From positions 1 to 64,000 of the forward strand of contig JBAYNV010000003.1 of NCBI GenBank assembly GCA_041678685.1: DNA of 64,000 nucleotides, written 5' to 3'. This document shows, in pieces, positions 16,317 through 24,927 of the stretch. Below the pieces are notes generated by a model. That model was given only the letters and a program-made list of their open reading frames with translations. It was not told where the DNA came from and searched no databases. The translations under genes and the position numbers were made by a program. How positions within the stretch are numbered: position 1 is the stretch's first letter; each line of letters begins with the position of its first letter. Origin of the DNA: DUPQ01 sp041678685 (lineage in GTDB: Bacteria > Bacillota > Clostridia > DUPQ01).

Positions 16317-17219
16317 TTATATCCCGTACAGGTCCAATGCATTCAATTCATTGCTGACATTGTGTTTGGTGAGATTTGATTTCGCATAATGGAACACCTC
16401 AGCTATGACCGGATCGACCCATCCTTTGGCAAACAGTCTTTTTGCAAAACTCACGGCAAGATCATCGATATCGCCTTTATCAACGCACAGTTCAATATAA
16501 TTCCAGAGAACATCGTTTGTCAGTTCCACTCCGTTCATCCTCTGGACCTCTATCTTGTCTCTTGCTTCAGCCAGATCGCTATTACACAGTGATGTAAAAA
16601 GAAGCAGGTTGATATAGTCGCGGTCAACAAACCTCGGTATCTTTGTAAACAGTGAGGCTATGGATGTGTCTTCCATCAGGGTCTTGTCGGTAACAGAAAG
16701 CTTTTCCAGTAGTTTCCAGCGGAATTCATTATCCAGTGCTTTGTATTCCAGACACTGTTTAAGCATTTCCTCAGAATTATATGGACGTTTCCCAAGCACT
16801 GCATACCAATAGGAAAGCAGGATCTGAGCAAGAAGATTCTTTTTATTGCCCAGATATATCTCGTTTGTCTTTTTCATTTTACCTGCCATTTTGAAGCCGG
16901 AAACATACCCTCTTACATACTTCTTGAGAAGGCTTGTCTCCCTCATAAGATGACCGGTAATCATCTCAACGAACATGTCCCTGTTGGTATCCGATCCGGT
17001 AAGGTATTCCTTATACTTTTCGTATGCCTTCAACGCAGCCGGATATTTGGTCGAACAGGCATAAGAGGTTATAAGACCCATCGCTGATTTCTGCGGTTCG
17101 ATGCCATGCTCCAGCAGGTATTTGAAACCTTTCTCAGCTTCGATATAGTCACCATCTCTAAGACATATGCCTGAGTATGAATAATATAACTTCAGATCTT
17201 TGAATTCGTTCTTTGCCAT
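16317..17219 (-). CDS. Helical-repeat (TPR-like) protein of the MotA/MotB-like operon
   Basis: A 300-residue, soluble, all-helical protein with no signal peptide. Early residues show TPR spacing (Y-Y-S-Y-S-G-I-C-L-R-D-G-D-Y-I-E-A-E, then a second unit with Y-P-A-A-L-K-A-Y-E-K-Y), and later helices are less regular. The ORF extends upstream, but the ATG at 17219 has AGGAG (plus-strand CTCCT, 17224-17228) about four bases away and starts the repeat region, so it is the start. That ribosome site lies at the stop of the MotB-like gene, so the two are coupled. I do not recognise a family. Position in the operon suggests an adaptor or effector of the predicted motor. Confidence 0.7.
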   Translation of the reverse strand: MAKNEFKDLKLYYSYSGICLRDGDYIEAEKGFKYLLEHGIEPQKSAMGLITSYACSTKYPAALKAYEKYKEYLTGSDTNRDMFVEMITGHLMRETSLLKKYVRGYVSGFKMAGKMKKTNEIYLGNKKNLLAQILLSYWYAVLGKRPYNSEEMLKQCLEYKALDNEFRWKLLEKLSVTDKTLMEDTSIASLFTKIPRFVDRDYINLLLFTSLCNSDLAEARDKIEVQRMNGVELTNDVLWNYIELCVDKGDIDDLAVSFAKRLFAKGWVDPVIAEVFHYAKSNLTKHNVSNELNALDLYGI

Positions 17220-17226
17220 GATGCTC

Positions 17227-18237
17227 CTATTCAGCCTTATCAAGATAATCCTGTATGATCTGCCCTGCATTGTCATCCTTCAATATTATAGAGAATTCTA
17301 TACGTCTGTTCTGAGAAAGGATAATTGATATCGGTCGTGATTCAGAATAGGCCATTGCTCCGAAATACTTCTGGTATTTGGTCTCAAGATCAGGATTGCT
17401 TTTCATAAGATATGCAAGAACCGCTTCTGCTCTATTTGATGAGTACATAAGATTTTCATAATAATCTCCATCTGCACTTGCATGACCTTCAACTACTATT
17501 GATTCTATATATGATCCCGATTCATCGATAATATCTTCAAATGCTGCAGCAAGTTTATCCAGAAGAGCATATGCGCTTGGATTGATTACCCAACTTTTTG
17601 TTTCAAATAAAACCGCTTCGTTTATCTGCAAATTGGCGTCATCAGTAATAGAGACCTTGCCCGGACCTAAGGCTTTATCTATAGCTGCCTTTACGGTTTC
17701 GAATATGGTCGCCTGTAATACGGCAACTGTCTGCAGCTGATCTCTCATGGATTCAAGTTCAATAGTGTTTAAAGCTATCAGTCCCAGAAGTTCTGATTTC
17801 TGAGCTTCCAGTTCAGCCTGTTGCTGTCCCAATATTATGATCAGGTTCTCAAGATTTGTCGCTTCCGCTTCAGACATATTCAATGCCTCCTGTTTGGCTT
17901 CCAGCTCTGTTTCAAGGTTTATAAGCTCGATCCCTTTGGCCTCAAGCGAGTTTTCCAGCATTATAAGTATCGAACGCTGTTCTTCAAGCTCCTGTTCAGT
18001 TTCAAGAAGAGCAAGCTCCTTGGCTGCAAGATCGTTCCTCGTGGTTTCCAGCTGAGTTCCCGTTGCAATATTAGTCGCTTCCTGCTCATCCAGGTTGATC
18101 GATATTATTATGTTTTTTATGAAAACGATCAAAACAAGAAACAGCATTATGAGCACCATTGTGGACATTACATCCGCAAAAGATGGCCAGTAATTTTCCG
18201 GTTCACTTCTTTTCATATAACTTACTCTTTGTTTCAA
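17227..18237 (-). CDS. MotB/ZorB-like stator protein with OmpA peptidoglycan-binding domain
   Basis: A 336-residue single-span membrane protein. Residues 16-22 (Y-W-P-S-F-A-D) lead into one membrane helix (about 23-45). Asp22 matches the proton-binding Asp of MotB, ZorB and related stators. Residues 50-190 form a Glu/Leu-rich coiled coil. The C-terminal OmpA-like domain (about 200-320) has V-E-G-H-A-S-A-D-G, S-S-N-R-A-E-A-V and a late N-R-R-I-E-F, as in peptidoglycan binders. Start is TTG with AGAGGTG seven bases upstream. It follows the MotA-like gene by 25 bases. The long coiled coil between membrane and OmpA domain is longer than in flagellar MotB or ZorB and would cross a thick wall. No flagellar genes are near. 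Confidence 0.85.
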   Translation of the reverse strand: MKQRVSYMKRSEPENYWPSFADVMSTMVLIMLFLVLIVFIKNIIISINLDEQEATNIATGTQLETTRNDLAAKELALLETEQELEEQRSILIMLENSLEAKGIELINLETELEAKQEALNMSEAEATNLENLIIILGQQQAELEAQKSELLGLIALNTIELESMRDQLQTVAVLQATIFETVKAAIDKALGPGKVSITDDANLQINEAVLFETKSWVINPSAYALLDKLAAAFEDIIDESGSYIESIVVEGHASADGDYYENLMYSSNRAEAVLAYLMKSNPDLETKYQKYFGAMAYSESRPISIILSQNRRIEFSIILKDDNAGQIIQDYLDKAE

Positions 18238-18262
18238 ATCAATTCACCTCTTTTATCATCTG

Positions 18263-19723
18263 TCAGTCATTTTTGATTGCTTTTTCAATGTCATCAAGTT
18301 TCTTCTGTATTTTTCCTGCCGCTGATTTGTTGTAGATCATCGTCTGTTCAGGTAACGCTACTATGGTTTGTGCAAGGATCTTCTGATTGTTATTGAAAGC
18401 TTCGCTCATCTGTAATACTGTTGCAACGGATTTCTCCATTGTCGCTGAAGTCTTGGATGCAATTATCTCGCTGCTTTCTTGTAAGGCTTCTGCAAAAGCA
18501 TTCTTAAGCTTTTCGCTGAGATCGCCTATTTCACCTGTTGTCGAGATGATAGCCTGTTTGAATGAATCGCTCATATCCAGTACAGTTGCTGCATTAGCAT
18601 CCGAAGATACCTTCAATGCTGATGACAGGTCACTTAGCGAGGTGACTGCTCTGTCGATCTGGCCTGTAAGAGTTGATAGCTCATCAATAGTTTCCTTATT
18701 ATTTGAAGCCATCTGATTTGCAGCATCTTTGACGTCCTCTGAGAATCCGCGGATAGCATCGTAATTTTTCATTATGAGATTTGCTGAATCTGATAGCGAT
18801 TCGCTCATCTGTATGAAGGAGACATCCATTTTACTGACATTTTCCTTAAGGTTAAGGTTGAAGTCAGACATATCCTTCATGGCTACCGCCAATGTGCTTA
18901 TTGCAGAATCAAATCTCTCAACGGTATTATCGAGAGCCTGTGAGGAAACTGAAACATCCATGACCACATTGGTCAGTTTGTCGCCGAATGACTCGACAGT
19001 CTTCTTCAATGACTCTTCAATTTTGAGACCGAAATCAGTGAATGTATCTTTTAAAATACGGTTCATCATCGTGTATTCAGTTTCTTTATCCTTAGCGATG
19101 AGGACTGCGATGCTGTTATCAAGATACTCTTCGATATCTATCATAAGCGAACGTTTTTCTTCTTCGCAGTCAAATATGATAAGGCTGAAGTTCAGGAAAA
19201 CTGATCCGACCAAACCTACAAGGCTTGTTGAAAACGCAGCTCCCATTCCTTTTGCGGCTCCGGCAAGTCTGGTAAGTATCTCATTCCAGTCAAGGCTTGC
19301 AGACCCTATATCCTGAAGCAGAACATTTACAAGTTCGCTAACAGAGATCGTAAGACCTACGAATGTACCTAAAAGGCCTAATGTGACCATGATCGACTGG
19401 CTTTTCCGTACGAAGATCTCGCCATACGAGCACAACTTCATGTGATCGGTGAAATTCTTTTCAACTATTGCCTGAGTGTTTACATTATTATTATTTATTT
19501 CGCCAGCAACTTTATAGTCTTGAACGATCTCGTTGAGCATATCATTCTTGAATGTGCCTGCGCGTCTGTTCTGACGGTTGTTGATCTGTCTGCTTATTTT
19601 CGCATATTGGGATCTTATCAGCAGGTTGATAACAAAAGCTGCTATGAAAACTATTACTATTGTGACTATCACCAGTTTCCCGGAAATGTCAATGGCCTTA
19701 AAAAGTGAAATTAGATTCTCCAT
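18263..19723 (-). CDS. MotA/TolQ/ExbB-type proton channel with long helical tail (ZorA-like)
   Basis: A 486-residue membrane protein. TM1 at about 17-36; TM2 at about 110-132 with L-G-L-L-G-T-F-V-G-L (115-124), the MotA/TolQ/ExbB signature; TM3 at about 163-187 with Gly-rich small-residue packing (G-M-G-A-A-F-S-T-S-L-V-G). Residues 190-486 form an uninterrupted heptad-rich helical tail, like the cytoplasmic tail of ZorA and unlike flagellar MotA. Family knowledge: such proteins make pentamers around a MotB-type dimer and use proton flow. The ATG at 19723 has AAGGAG (19729-19734 complement) five bases away; the upstream ATG at 19738 overlaps that site and is rejected. First gene of the minus operon. 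Confidence 0.85.
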   Translation of the reverse strand: MENLISLFKAIDISGKLVIVTIVIVFIAAFVINLLIRSQYAKISRQINNRQNRRAGTFKNDMLNEIVQDYKVAGEINNNNVNTQAIVEKNFTDHMKLCSYGEIFVRKSQSIMVTLGLLGTFVGLTISVSELVNVLLQDIGSASLDWNEILTRLAGAAKGMGAAFSTSLVGLVGSVFLNFSLIIFDCEEEKRSLMIDIEEYLDNSIAVLIAKDKETEYTMMNRILKDTFTDFGLKIEESLKKTVESFGDKLTNVVMDVSVSSQALDNTVERFDSAISTLAVAMKDMSDFNLNLKENVSKMDVSFIQMSESLSDSANLIMKNYDAIRGFSEDVKDAANQMASNNKETIDELSTLTGQIDRAVTSLSDLSSALKVSSDANAATVLDMSDSFKQAIISTTGEIGDLSEKLKNAFAEALQESSEIIASKTSATMEKSVATVLQMSEAFNNNQKILAQTIVALPEQTMIYNKSAAGKIQKKLDDIEKAIKND

Positions 19724-19928
19724 AAATTCTCCTTGCATTGTAAATGCTTTAATGCTGCTATTTTATCACATAATCAAATGATTTAGTAATGTTCACACAA
19801 TGTTTACATTATCAAGCCAAGTATGCGGTGTTTATGTGAAAAAGAATAATTATTCAGATATTAAATGAATAAATACTACAATTTTCATCATTCAGCATCA
19901 GGCATTAGACGAAGGAATTAATAAAAAG

Positions 19929-19957
19929 TTCACATTTTAATCCCGCTGTGATATACT
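19929..19957 (+). promoter_or_regulatory. Promoter of queT, in the largest intergenic gap
   Basis: TTCACA (19929-19934), 17 bases, TATACT (19952-19957); the AGAGAGGGA ribosome site follows before the ATG at 19983. The whole gap between the divergent motor operon and queT (19724-19982) is AT-rich. It also holds an inverted repeat TTATTCA/TGAATAA (19850-19872). I looked for a preQ1 riboswitch here and saw none. No clear consensus promoter for the minus-strand operon was found. Confidence 0.65.
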
Positions 19958-19982
19958 TTTTACGAGAGAGGGAAGTGGGTAA

Positions 19983-20444
19983 ATGCTAAAAAAATACGTC
20001 ATAATGCCGGCATTGATAGCGGCTATATACTGTGCCCTTACGCTTATGTTCATGCCGATCAGTTTTGGCCCGGTGCAAGTCCGTATTGCCGAAGCGCTTA
20101 CCATACTTCCATATTTCACTCCTTCAGCAATATATGGGTTGTTCATAGGATGCCTGCTGTCGAACATGATCGGCGGAGCCGGGATACTTGATATAGTGTT
20201 CGGTTCGCTTGCAACATTATTGGCAGCTTCACTCACACATGCATTAAAAAATAAATTTCTTGCTCCATGGCCTCCGGTAATAATAAACATGTTTGTAGTA
20301 GGATATATACTTAAAATATATTATGGTATGGATTATTGGGTCGCAGTAGCTTCTGTCGGGCTTGGACAGATCATATCATGCTGCGGATTGGGTTATCTGC
20401 TTCTTTTCCAGTTGGATAAATACAAGGACAGGTTATTCACATGA
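19983..20444 (+). CDS. queT: QueT-type ECF transporter S component (queuosine precursor uptake)
   Basis: A 153-residue membrane protein with five to six hydrophobic segments. The family hallmark near the start, alternating P-x-S-F-G-P-V-Q-V-R-I-A-E-A-L-T, is the QueT signature. S components of energy-coupling-factor transporters bind the substrate and use shared EcfA/EcfT modules, which are not in this window. QueT is assigned to uptake of preQ0/preQ1 or queuosine-type precursors. tgt and queA lie 25 kb downstream, consistent with a salvage pathway. The next gene overlaps by four bases. Confidence 0.87.
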   Translation: MLKKYVIMPALIAAIYCALTLMFMPISFGPVQVRIAEALTILPYFTPSAIYGLFIGCLLSNMIGGAGILDIVFGSLATLLAASLTHALKNKFLAPWPPVIINMFVVGYILKIYYGMDYWVAVASVGLGQIISCCGLGYLLLFQLDKYKDRLFT

Positions 20445-20701
20445 ATGGTGCGATAAATAAAAGGAATGTCATTGACTGGGTTTTGATCATTGTCTATTTC
20501 ATTGCCAGCGCGTTCATAAATAATGAAATATATAATAACTATCTGTTACTTGGATTGGCGATACTTGGTATCTGTATATCAGCCGCGATGCTTATTTTCA
20601 AAAAGGAAATGACCAAATCAGAGAACGTAAGGGAGATAATAGCGATATGTCTTTTAGTTTGTCTGGCTGTATATGCGATCATAAAAGTGACTGCGGCATA
20701 A
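20441..20701 (+). CDS. Small three-helix membrane protein, unknown
   Basis: An 86-residue protein with three hydrophobic helices (about 10-25, 33-52, 64-84), short loops and a basic N-terminus. No family recognised. It is translationally coupled to queT by an ATGA overlap. An AGGACAGG site about ten bases upstream of the ATG supports it as real. It might be an accessory of the transporter or simply a hitch-hiking small membrane protein; nothing in the sequence decides this. Confidence 0.65.
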   Translation: MNGAINKRNVIDWVLIIVYFIASAFINNEIYNNYLLLGLAILGICISAAMLIFKKEMTKSENVREIIAICLLVCLAVYAIIKVTAA

Positions 20702-20709
20702 CTATTGTG

Positions 20710-20738
20710 TTGAATTCCAAGTATCGATATGTTATTAT
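20710..20738 (+). promoter_or_regulatory. Promoter of PPi-PFK/aldolase operon
   Basis: TTGAAT (20710-20715), 17 bases, TATTAT (20733-20738). Start of transcription near 20745 leaves a 26-base leader with CGGAGGTG (20758-20765) before the ATG at 20771. Confidence 0.7.
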
Positions 20739-20770
20739 ATCTTAGATATTTTAGTCACGGAGGTGTTCAG

Positions 20771-22030
20771 ATGGCGTCATTAAAAGGAGCTGCAATGTTC
20801 GGACAGTCAGGCGGTCCAACAGCAGTAATAAATGCAAGCGCATCGGGAGTTTTTCAGCAGGCGCTTAAAGAAAAAAGCATTACCGCGGTATATGGAGCGG
20901 CACATGGCATAAGAGGGATCCTGACAGAGGAATTCTATGATATGTCTAAGGAAACTCAGGAACAGCTTGATCTTTTAAAGACAACTCCTTCTTCAGCATT
21001 AGGATCAGTGAGATATAAACTGAAAGACGCTGATGTAGAAGATACGGACTACAAGAGGCTTCTTGAGGTATTCAAAAAGTACAATATTAGGTATTTCTTC
21101 TATAACGGCGGGAATGACTCCATGGATACGTGCAATAAGATAAGCAAATACATGGCAAGATCCGGTTATGAATGCAGAGTCATCGGTGTTCCAAAGACGA
21201 TAGATAATGACCTTTCAGGAACAGATCACTGCCCGGGATACGGATCAGCGGCAAAATATGTTGCTACGACTATAATGGAAATATATCAGGATGCGAATGT
21301 ATATGATACGCCCATGATAACGATAATAGAGATAATGGGAAGGAATGCCGGATGGCTTACTGCTGCAAGCGTGCTTGCAGCATACAAAGGAGCAGGTCCG
21401 GACCTTATTTATCTTCCTGAAGTCCCGTTCACGATCGAAAAGTTCCTCTATGATGTTAAAAAAGTATATGACAGCAAAACAGATAAAAAAGTCATCGTAG
21501 CTGTATCGGAAGGATGCAAGAACGCTGAAGGCAAGTATATTGCAGAGATGTCGCAGTCATCATTGGCAAAGGATGCTTTCGGACATGCACAACTTGGCGG
21601 TGCAGCTTCTGTACTTGGTGACATAGTAAAAGATGCTTTCAAATGCAAAGTAAGATCTATAGAATTCAGCCTTATGCAGCGCTGCGGATCCCATGTGGGA
21701 TCGCTTACAGATATAAATGAAGCCTTCCTGGCAGGTCAGGAAGCTGTTAAAGCTGCTGTCAGCGGTAAAACAGACTATATGGTAGCATTCGAAAGATCAT
21801 ACAGGAATGGACAATATGTGTGCAGCACAAAACTTATCGAGCTTTCTGCGGCTGCAAACACTGAGAAGACTGTTCCTATGGAATGGCTCAACGAGGAAAG
21901 AAACTTTCTTAAGAAAGAATTCGTTGATTATGCGCTTCCTCTTATACAGGGACCAAGCAATATGCCTCTTGAAGACGGACTGCCGAAATTTGCTAAATTG
22001 AATAAAGTATTGGTAAATAAAAATATATAG
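20771..22030 (+). CDS. 6-phosphofructokinase, pyrophosphate-dependent type
   Basis: A 419-residue PfkA-fold enzyme phosphorylating fructose 6-phosphate. Two positions point to PPi rather than ATP: G-G-N-D-S at 113-117 (Asp where ATP enzymes have Gly) and P-K-T-I-D-N-D (Lys where ATP enzymes have Gly). Within the first motif the usual first Asp is Asn115, as in a clostridial sub-group. G-P-G-Y-type and M-G-R-N-A-G-W motifs are present. The upstream ATG at 20729 precedes the CGGAGGTG site and is rejected. Class II aldolase follows 19 bases downstream, so consecutive glycolytic steps are co-transcribed. Confidence 0.9.
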   Translation: MASLKGAAMFGQSGGPTAVINASASGVFQQALKEKSITAVYGAAHGIRGILTEEFYDMSKETQEQLDLLKTTPSSALGSVRYKLKDADVEDTDYKRLLEVFKKYNIRYFFYNGGNDSMDTCNKISKYMARSGYECRVIGVPKTIDNDLSGTDHCPGYGSAAKYVATTIMEIYQDANVYDTPMITIIEIMGRNAGWLTAASVLAAYKGAGPDLIYLPEVPFTIEKFLYDVKKVYDSKTDKKVIVAVSEGCKNAEGKYIAEMSQSSLAKDAFGHAQLGGAASVLGDIVKDAFKCKVRSIEFSLMQRCGSHVGSLTDINEAFLAGQEAVKAAVSGKTDYMVAFERSYRNGQYVCSTKLIELSAAANTEKTVPMEWLNEERNFLKKEFVDYALPLIQGPSNMPLEDGLPKFAKLNKVLVNKNI

Positions 22031-22049
22031 TTAAAAAAGGAGATATATC

Positions 22050-22988
22050 ATGGCACTTATCACATCAAAGGTAATGTTCGAAAAAGCATACAAGGGTGGC
22101 TATGCCATCGGTGCTTTCAATGTAAACAATATGGAGATCATACAAGGAATAGTTGATGCGGCTAAAGAAGTTGATGCGCCGCTGATACTTCAGGTTTCAG
22201 CCGGAGCAAGAAAATATGCGAAGCATGTTTATCTTATGAAACTTGTAGAAGCTGCCGTTCTTGACACAGGTCTGCCTATATGCCTGCATCTTGACCACGG
22301 CGATGGATTCGACGTCTGCAAATCATGCATAGACGGCGGATTCACATCTGTCATGATAGACGGATCACACTATACATTTGAAGAAAACATCAGAGAGACA
22401 AGAAGAGTTGTAGAATATGCCCATGATAAGGGAGTTGTTGTTGAAGCTGAACTTGGCAGGCTTGCAGGTGTTGAAGATGCAGTCAATGTAAAAAAGGAAG
22501 ATTCATCATATACAGATCCCGACCAGGTAGAGGAGTTTGTTGCAAAGACCAATGTTGATTCTCTTGCGATCGCTATCGGAACAAGCCATGGCGCATATAA
22601 ATTTGCAGGAACGCCAATGCTGAGATTTGACATACTTGAGGAAGTTCAGAAAAGACTTCCCGGGTTCCCGATAGTTCTTCACGGAGCATCGTCAGTCATT
22701 CCAGAATTTGTTGACACGATCAACAAGTACGGCGGGAAGATGGCCGGAGCACAGGGAGTTCCTGAGGAAATGCTCAGAAAAGCTGCTGGCATGGCTGTAT
22801 GCAAGATAAACATCGACTCAGATCTCAGACTCGCCATGACTGCTGCAATAAGGGAGCACTTCTCGTTATATCCTGATCATTTCGACCCAAGACAGTATTT
22901 AGCTCCCGGAAGAGAGAATATTAAGAATATCGTAAAACATAAGCTTATCCATGTTCTCGGATGCAACAATACTGCAAAAGAATATTAA
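22050..22988 (+). CDS. fba: Fructose-bisphosphate aldolase, class II
   Basis: A 312-residue zinc-dependent aldolase cleaving fructose 1,6-bisphosphate to DHAP and G3P. Zinc and active-site motifs: H-L-D-H-G-D near residues 80-85, the I-D-G-S-H segment, A-E-L-G-R-L-A-G-V-E-D near 133, V-L-H-G-A-S-S near 209, and K-I-N-I-D-S-D near 251. AAGGAGATATATC precedes the ATG. It sits directly after PPi-PFK, whose product is its substrate, and is followed by a hairpin terminator. Confidence 0.95.
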   Translation: MALITSKVMFEKAYKGGYAIGAFNVNNMEIIQGIVDAAKEVDAPLILQVSAGARKYAKHVYLMKLVEAAVLDTGLPICLHLDHGDGFDVCKSCIDGGFTSVMIDGSHYTFEENIRETRRVVEYAHDKGVVVEAELGRLAGVEDAVNVKKEDSSYTDPDQVEEFVAKTNVDSLAIAIGTSHGAYKFAGTPMLRFDILEEVQKRLPGFPIVLHGASSVIPEFVDTINKYGGKMAGAQGVPEEMLRKAAGMAVCKINIDSDLRLAMTAAIREHFSLYPDHFDPRQYLAPGRENIKNIVKHKLIHVLGCNNTAKEY

Positions 22989-23030
22989 GATGACGGAATA
23001 ACGCCGCATTCATATGAATATTATTAGAAA

Positions 23031-23050
23031 GCAGATAGCATCTGCTTTTT
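23031..23050 (+). terminator. Terminator after fba
   Basis: GCAGA (23031-23035) pairs with TCTGC (23041-23045) around a five-base loop (the flanking bases can add one pair), then five T. It closes the PFK-aldolase unit. A TATAAT for engB lies at 23069-23074. Confidence 0.75.
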
Positions 23051-23096
23051 AATTTCTAAAGATTAGTATATAATAGTGAAAATAAGGAGCGGTAAA

Positions 23097-23687
23097 TTGT
23101 TAGTAAAGAATTCTGAATACGTGACCAGTGCGGTCGATATGGAGCAGTGTCCGGCTGATGATCTTCCTGAAGCGGTATTTTCAGGTAAATCAAATGTTGG
23201 GAAATCCAGTCTTATAAATGCTTTATGCAATAAGAAAAAACTTGCATATGTGGGGAATACTCCGGGTAAGACCAGGATGCTGAATTTCTTTTTGCTCAAT
23301 GGCAATATGCGTTTTGTAGATCTTCCCGGTTATGGATTCGCAAAGGTATCAAAGGAAAAAAGAAGCTCATACAGCGGTCTTGCTGAAGAATTCATGCAGA
23401 AAAGAAAAAACATAAAGATCGTCATACAGCTTCTCGATATCCGTCATGAACCATCTGAAGATGATATACAGATGATAGACTTTTTGAATCAGACCCAAAT
23501 ACCTTTTCTCATATCTGTCAGCAAGTGTGATAAGCTTTCTAAAGCGCAGTATATGAAAAGAGCAGGAGAGATCGTGGAAAAACTTCGCATAGACCCGGAT
23601 ACCCCTTTCATATTAACATCATCAGAAACAGGCCAGGGGATAGAAGAGATCTGGGATGCTATAGAATTTTATTGTTTTGGCGGGTGA
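23097..23687 (+). CDS. engB: Ribosome biogenesis GTPase EngB/YsxC
   Basis: A 196-residue TrmE-Era-EngA-like GTPase required for 50S assembly. G1 G-K-S-N-V-G-K-S-S, G2 region T-P-G-K-T-R, G3 D-L-P-G-Y-G, G4 S-K-C-D-K, G5 near T-S-S-E-T are all present. An upstream GTG (23076) is in frame, but AAGGAG (23084-23089) lies between it and a TTG at 23097, seven bases away. Starting there gives the family-typical L-V-K-N-S-E-Y-V-T-S-A-V. A TATAAT at 23069-23074 suggests a short leader. Confidence 0.94.
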   Translation: MLVKNSEYVTSAVDMEQCPADDLPEAVFSGKSNVGKSSLINALCNKKKLAYVGNTPGKTRMLNFFLLNGNMRFVDLPGYGFAKVSKEKRSSYSGLAEEFMQKRKNIKIVIQLLDIRHEPSEDDIQMIDFLNQTQIPFLISVSKCDKLSKAQYMKRAGEIVEKLRIDPDTPFILTSSETGQGIEEIWDAIEFYCFGG

Positions 23688-23777
23688 TATGGCAATTTTC
23701 ACAATATATTCACATTACAGGTGTAAAATAGGATAAATCAGGATCTAATAAAAATAAACGTAAAGGTTTGGATTAAA

Positions 23778-24836
23778 ATGAAGAATAACAAAATTGGTAA
23801 AGTACTGACGATCATAATGACAGCTTCAATGATACTGTCCCTTGGCGCATGCAGTAATGGCAGTTATGCAAACAGCAAATACATAACGCTGGCAAAATAC
23901 GAAGGCGTTCAGATCCAGAATGCTGATATCGCAGTAACAGATGAAGAGCTTGCGGGTGAAATAGAATATATACTTAATGATTATGCTGAGAATGTCAAAT
24001 ATACTGAAGGTATAGTACAGGACGGGGATGTAGCGAATATAGATTATGTAGGTACTGTAGATGGCGAAGCATTTTCTGGCGGAGCGGATACGGATTCTGA
24101 TCTTGAAATAGGTTCCGGTTCATTTATTGACGGATTTGAAGATGGGCTTATAGGCGTACAGGTAGGCGACACTGTCTCACTAGAACTGACGTTCCCGACT
24201 AATTACGCAGATTCAGATGGTAATCTGTCTGATCTTGCAGGAAAAAATGCGGTATTTACTGTTACTGTGAACTATATCACAAGAGCGGTCGCTCCGGAAT
24301 TTACGGATGAATTTGTTATAAGCCTGTCCCTGTCTTATACAACAACAGCTGAATATGAATCATATATTAAAGATGAATTATACCAATACAAGCTTAATAA
24401 CGCAGTATGGGAAAAGATCATTGCAGAAACGGTACTTATTAATTATCCCGACAGCCTACAGGAAAAGATCGATACCGTAAGAGAATATTATGAATATTAT
24501 CAGACATATTACGGATATGCAACTTTCAATGAATTTACCGTAGCCGCACTTGACCAGACTGAAGAAGAATTCGATGCATGGAATCTTGCACAGAATCAGG
24601 AATATGTTATGCAGGAAATGATCTCGCAATCGATCGCCGAACTTGAGGATCTTTCACTGACCGAAGAGGAGATACAGGCAGGATATGAAAACTACGCTTC
24701 CTATTACGGATATGAAACTGTTGATGAATTGCTTGAAGCATATGAAGAAGATTCCATCCAGGCCAATCTGCTGATAAACAAAGTACAGGAATATGTTACG
24801 GGAAAAGCTGTCGTCATCAATGTTGAAGGCGAGTAA
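23778..24836 (+). CDS. Secreted lipoprotein foldase, FKBP plus trigger-factor C-domain
   Basis: A 352-residue lipoprotein. The signal peptide ends in the lipobox L-G-A-C with Cys25, so it is anchored outside the membrane. An FKBP-type peptidyl-prolyl isomerase domain follows (about 78-165: D-G-D-V-A-N-I-D-Y-V-G, then G-S-G-S-F-I-D-G-F-E-D-G-L-I-G). The remaining helical part (about 175-345) resembles the trigger-factor C-terminal chaperone arms, with tyrosine-rich segments. Trigger factor itself is cytoplasmic, so this is an exported relative, plausibly folding proteins at the membrane-wall interface. Single gene, closed by the shared terminator before ilvE. Confidence 0.83.
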   Translation: MKNNKIGKVLTIIMTASMILSLGACSNGSYANSKYITLAKYEGVQIQNADIAVTDEELAGEIEYILNDYAENVKYTEGIVQDGDVANIDYVGTVDGEAFSGGADTDSDLEIGSGSFIDGFEDGLIGVQVGDTVSLELTFPTNYADSDGNLSDLAGKNAVFTVTVNYITRAVAPEFTDEFVISLSLSYTTTAEYESYIKDELYQYKLNNAVWEKIIAETVLINYPDSLQEKIDTVREYYEYYQTYYGYATFNEFTVAALDQTEEEFDAWNLAQNQEYVMQEMISQSIAELEDLSLTEEEIQAGYENYASYYGYETVDELLEAYEEDSIQANLLINKVQEYVTGKAVVINVEGE

Positions 24837-24860
24837 GCATCATTACCGCTAAAATCATAG

Positions 24861-24895
24861 TAAACAAAAAAATCCGTGAAAACGGATTTTTGTTT
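24861..24895. terminator. Bidirectional terminator between foldase and ilvE
   Basis: AATCCGT (24871-24877), a GAAA tetraloop (24878-24881) and ACGGATT (24882-24888), flanked by A-rich sequence on the left and T-rich on the right. It can end transcription of the plus-strand foldase gene and of the minus-strand ilvE gene. Confidence 0.85.
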
Positions 24896-24927
24896 ATATA
24901 TCAACCGGTCGTTATCGGATAGATCTG

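Noticed and set aside
16317..19723. Calling the MotA/MotB-like operon a Zorya defence system
   Set aside because: No ZorC, ZorD, ZorE or other nuclease/helicase effector is adjacent and the surroundings are housekeeping genes, so only the motor part is supported.
19739..19982. preQ1 riboswitch upstream of queT
   Set aside because: The typical compact hairpin with an A-rich tail and C-rich loop is not present; only a normal promoter and an AT-rich inverted repeat are visible.
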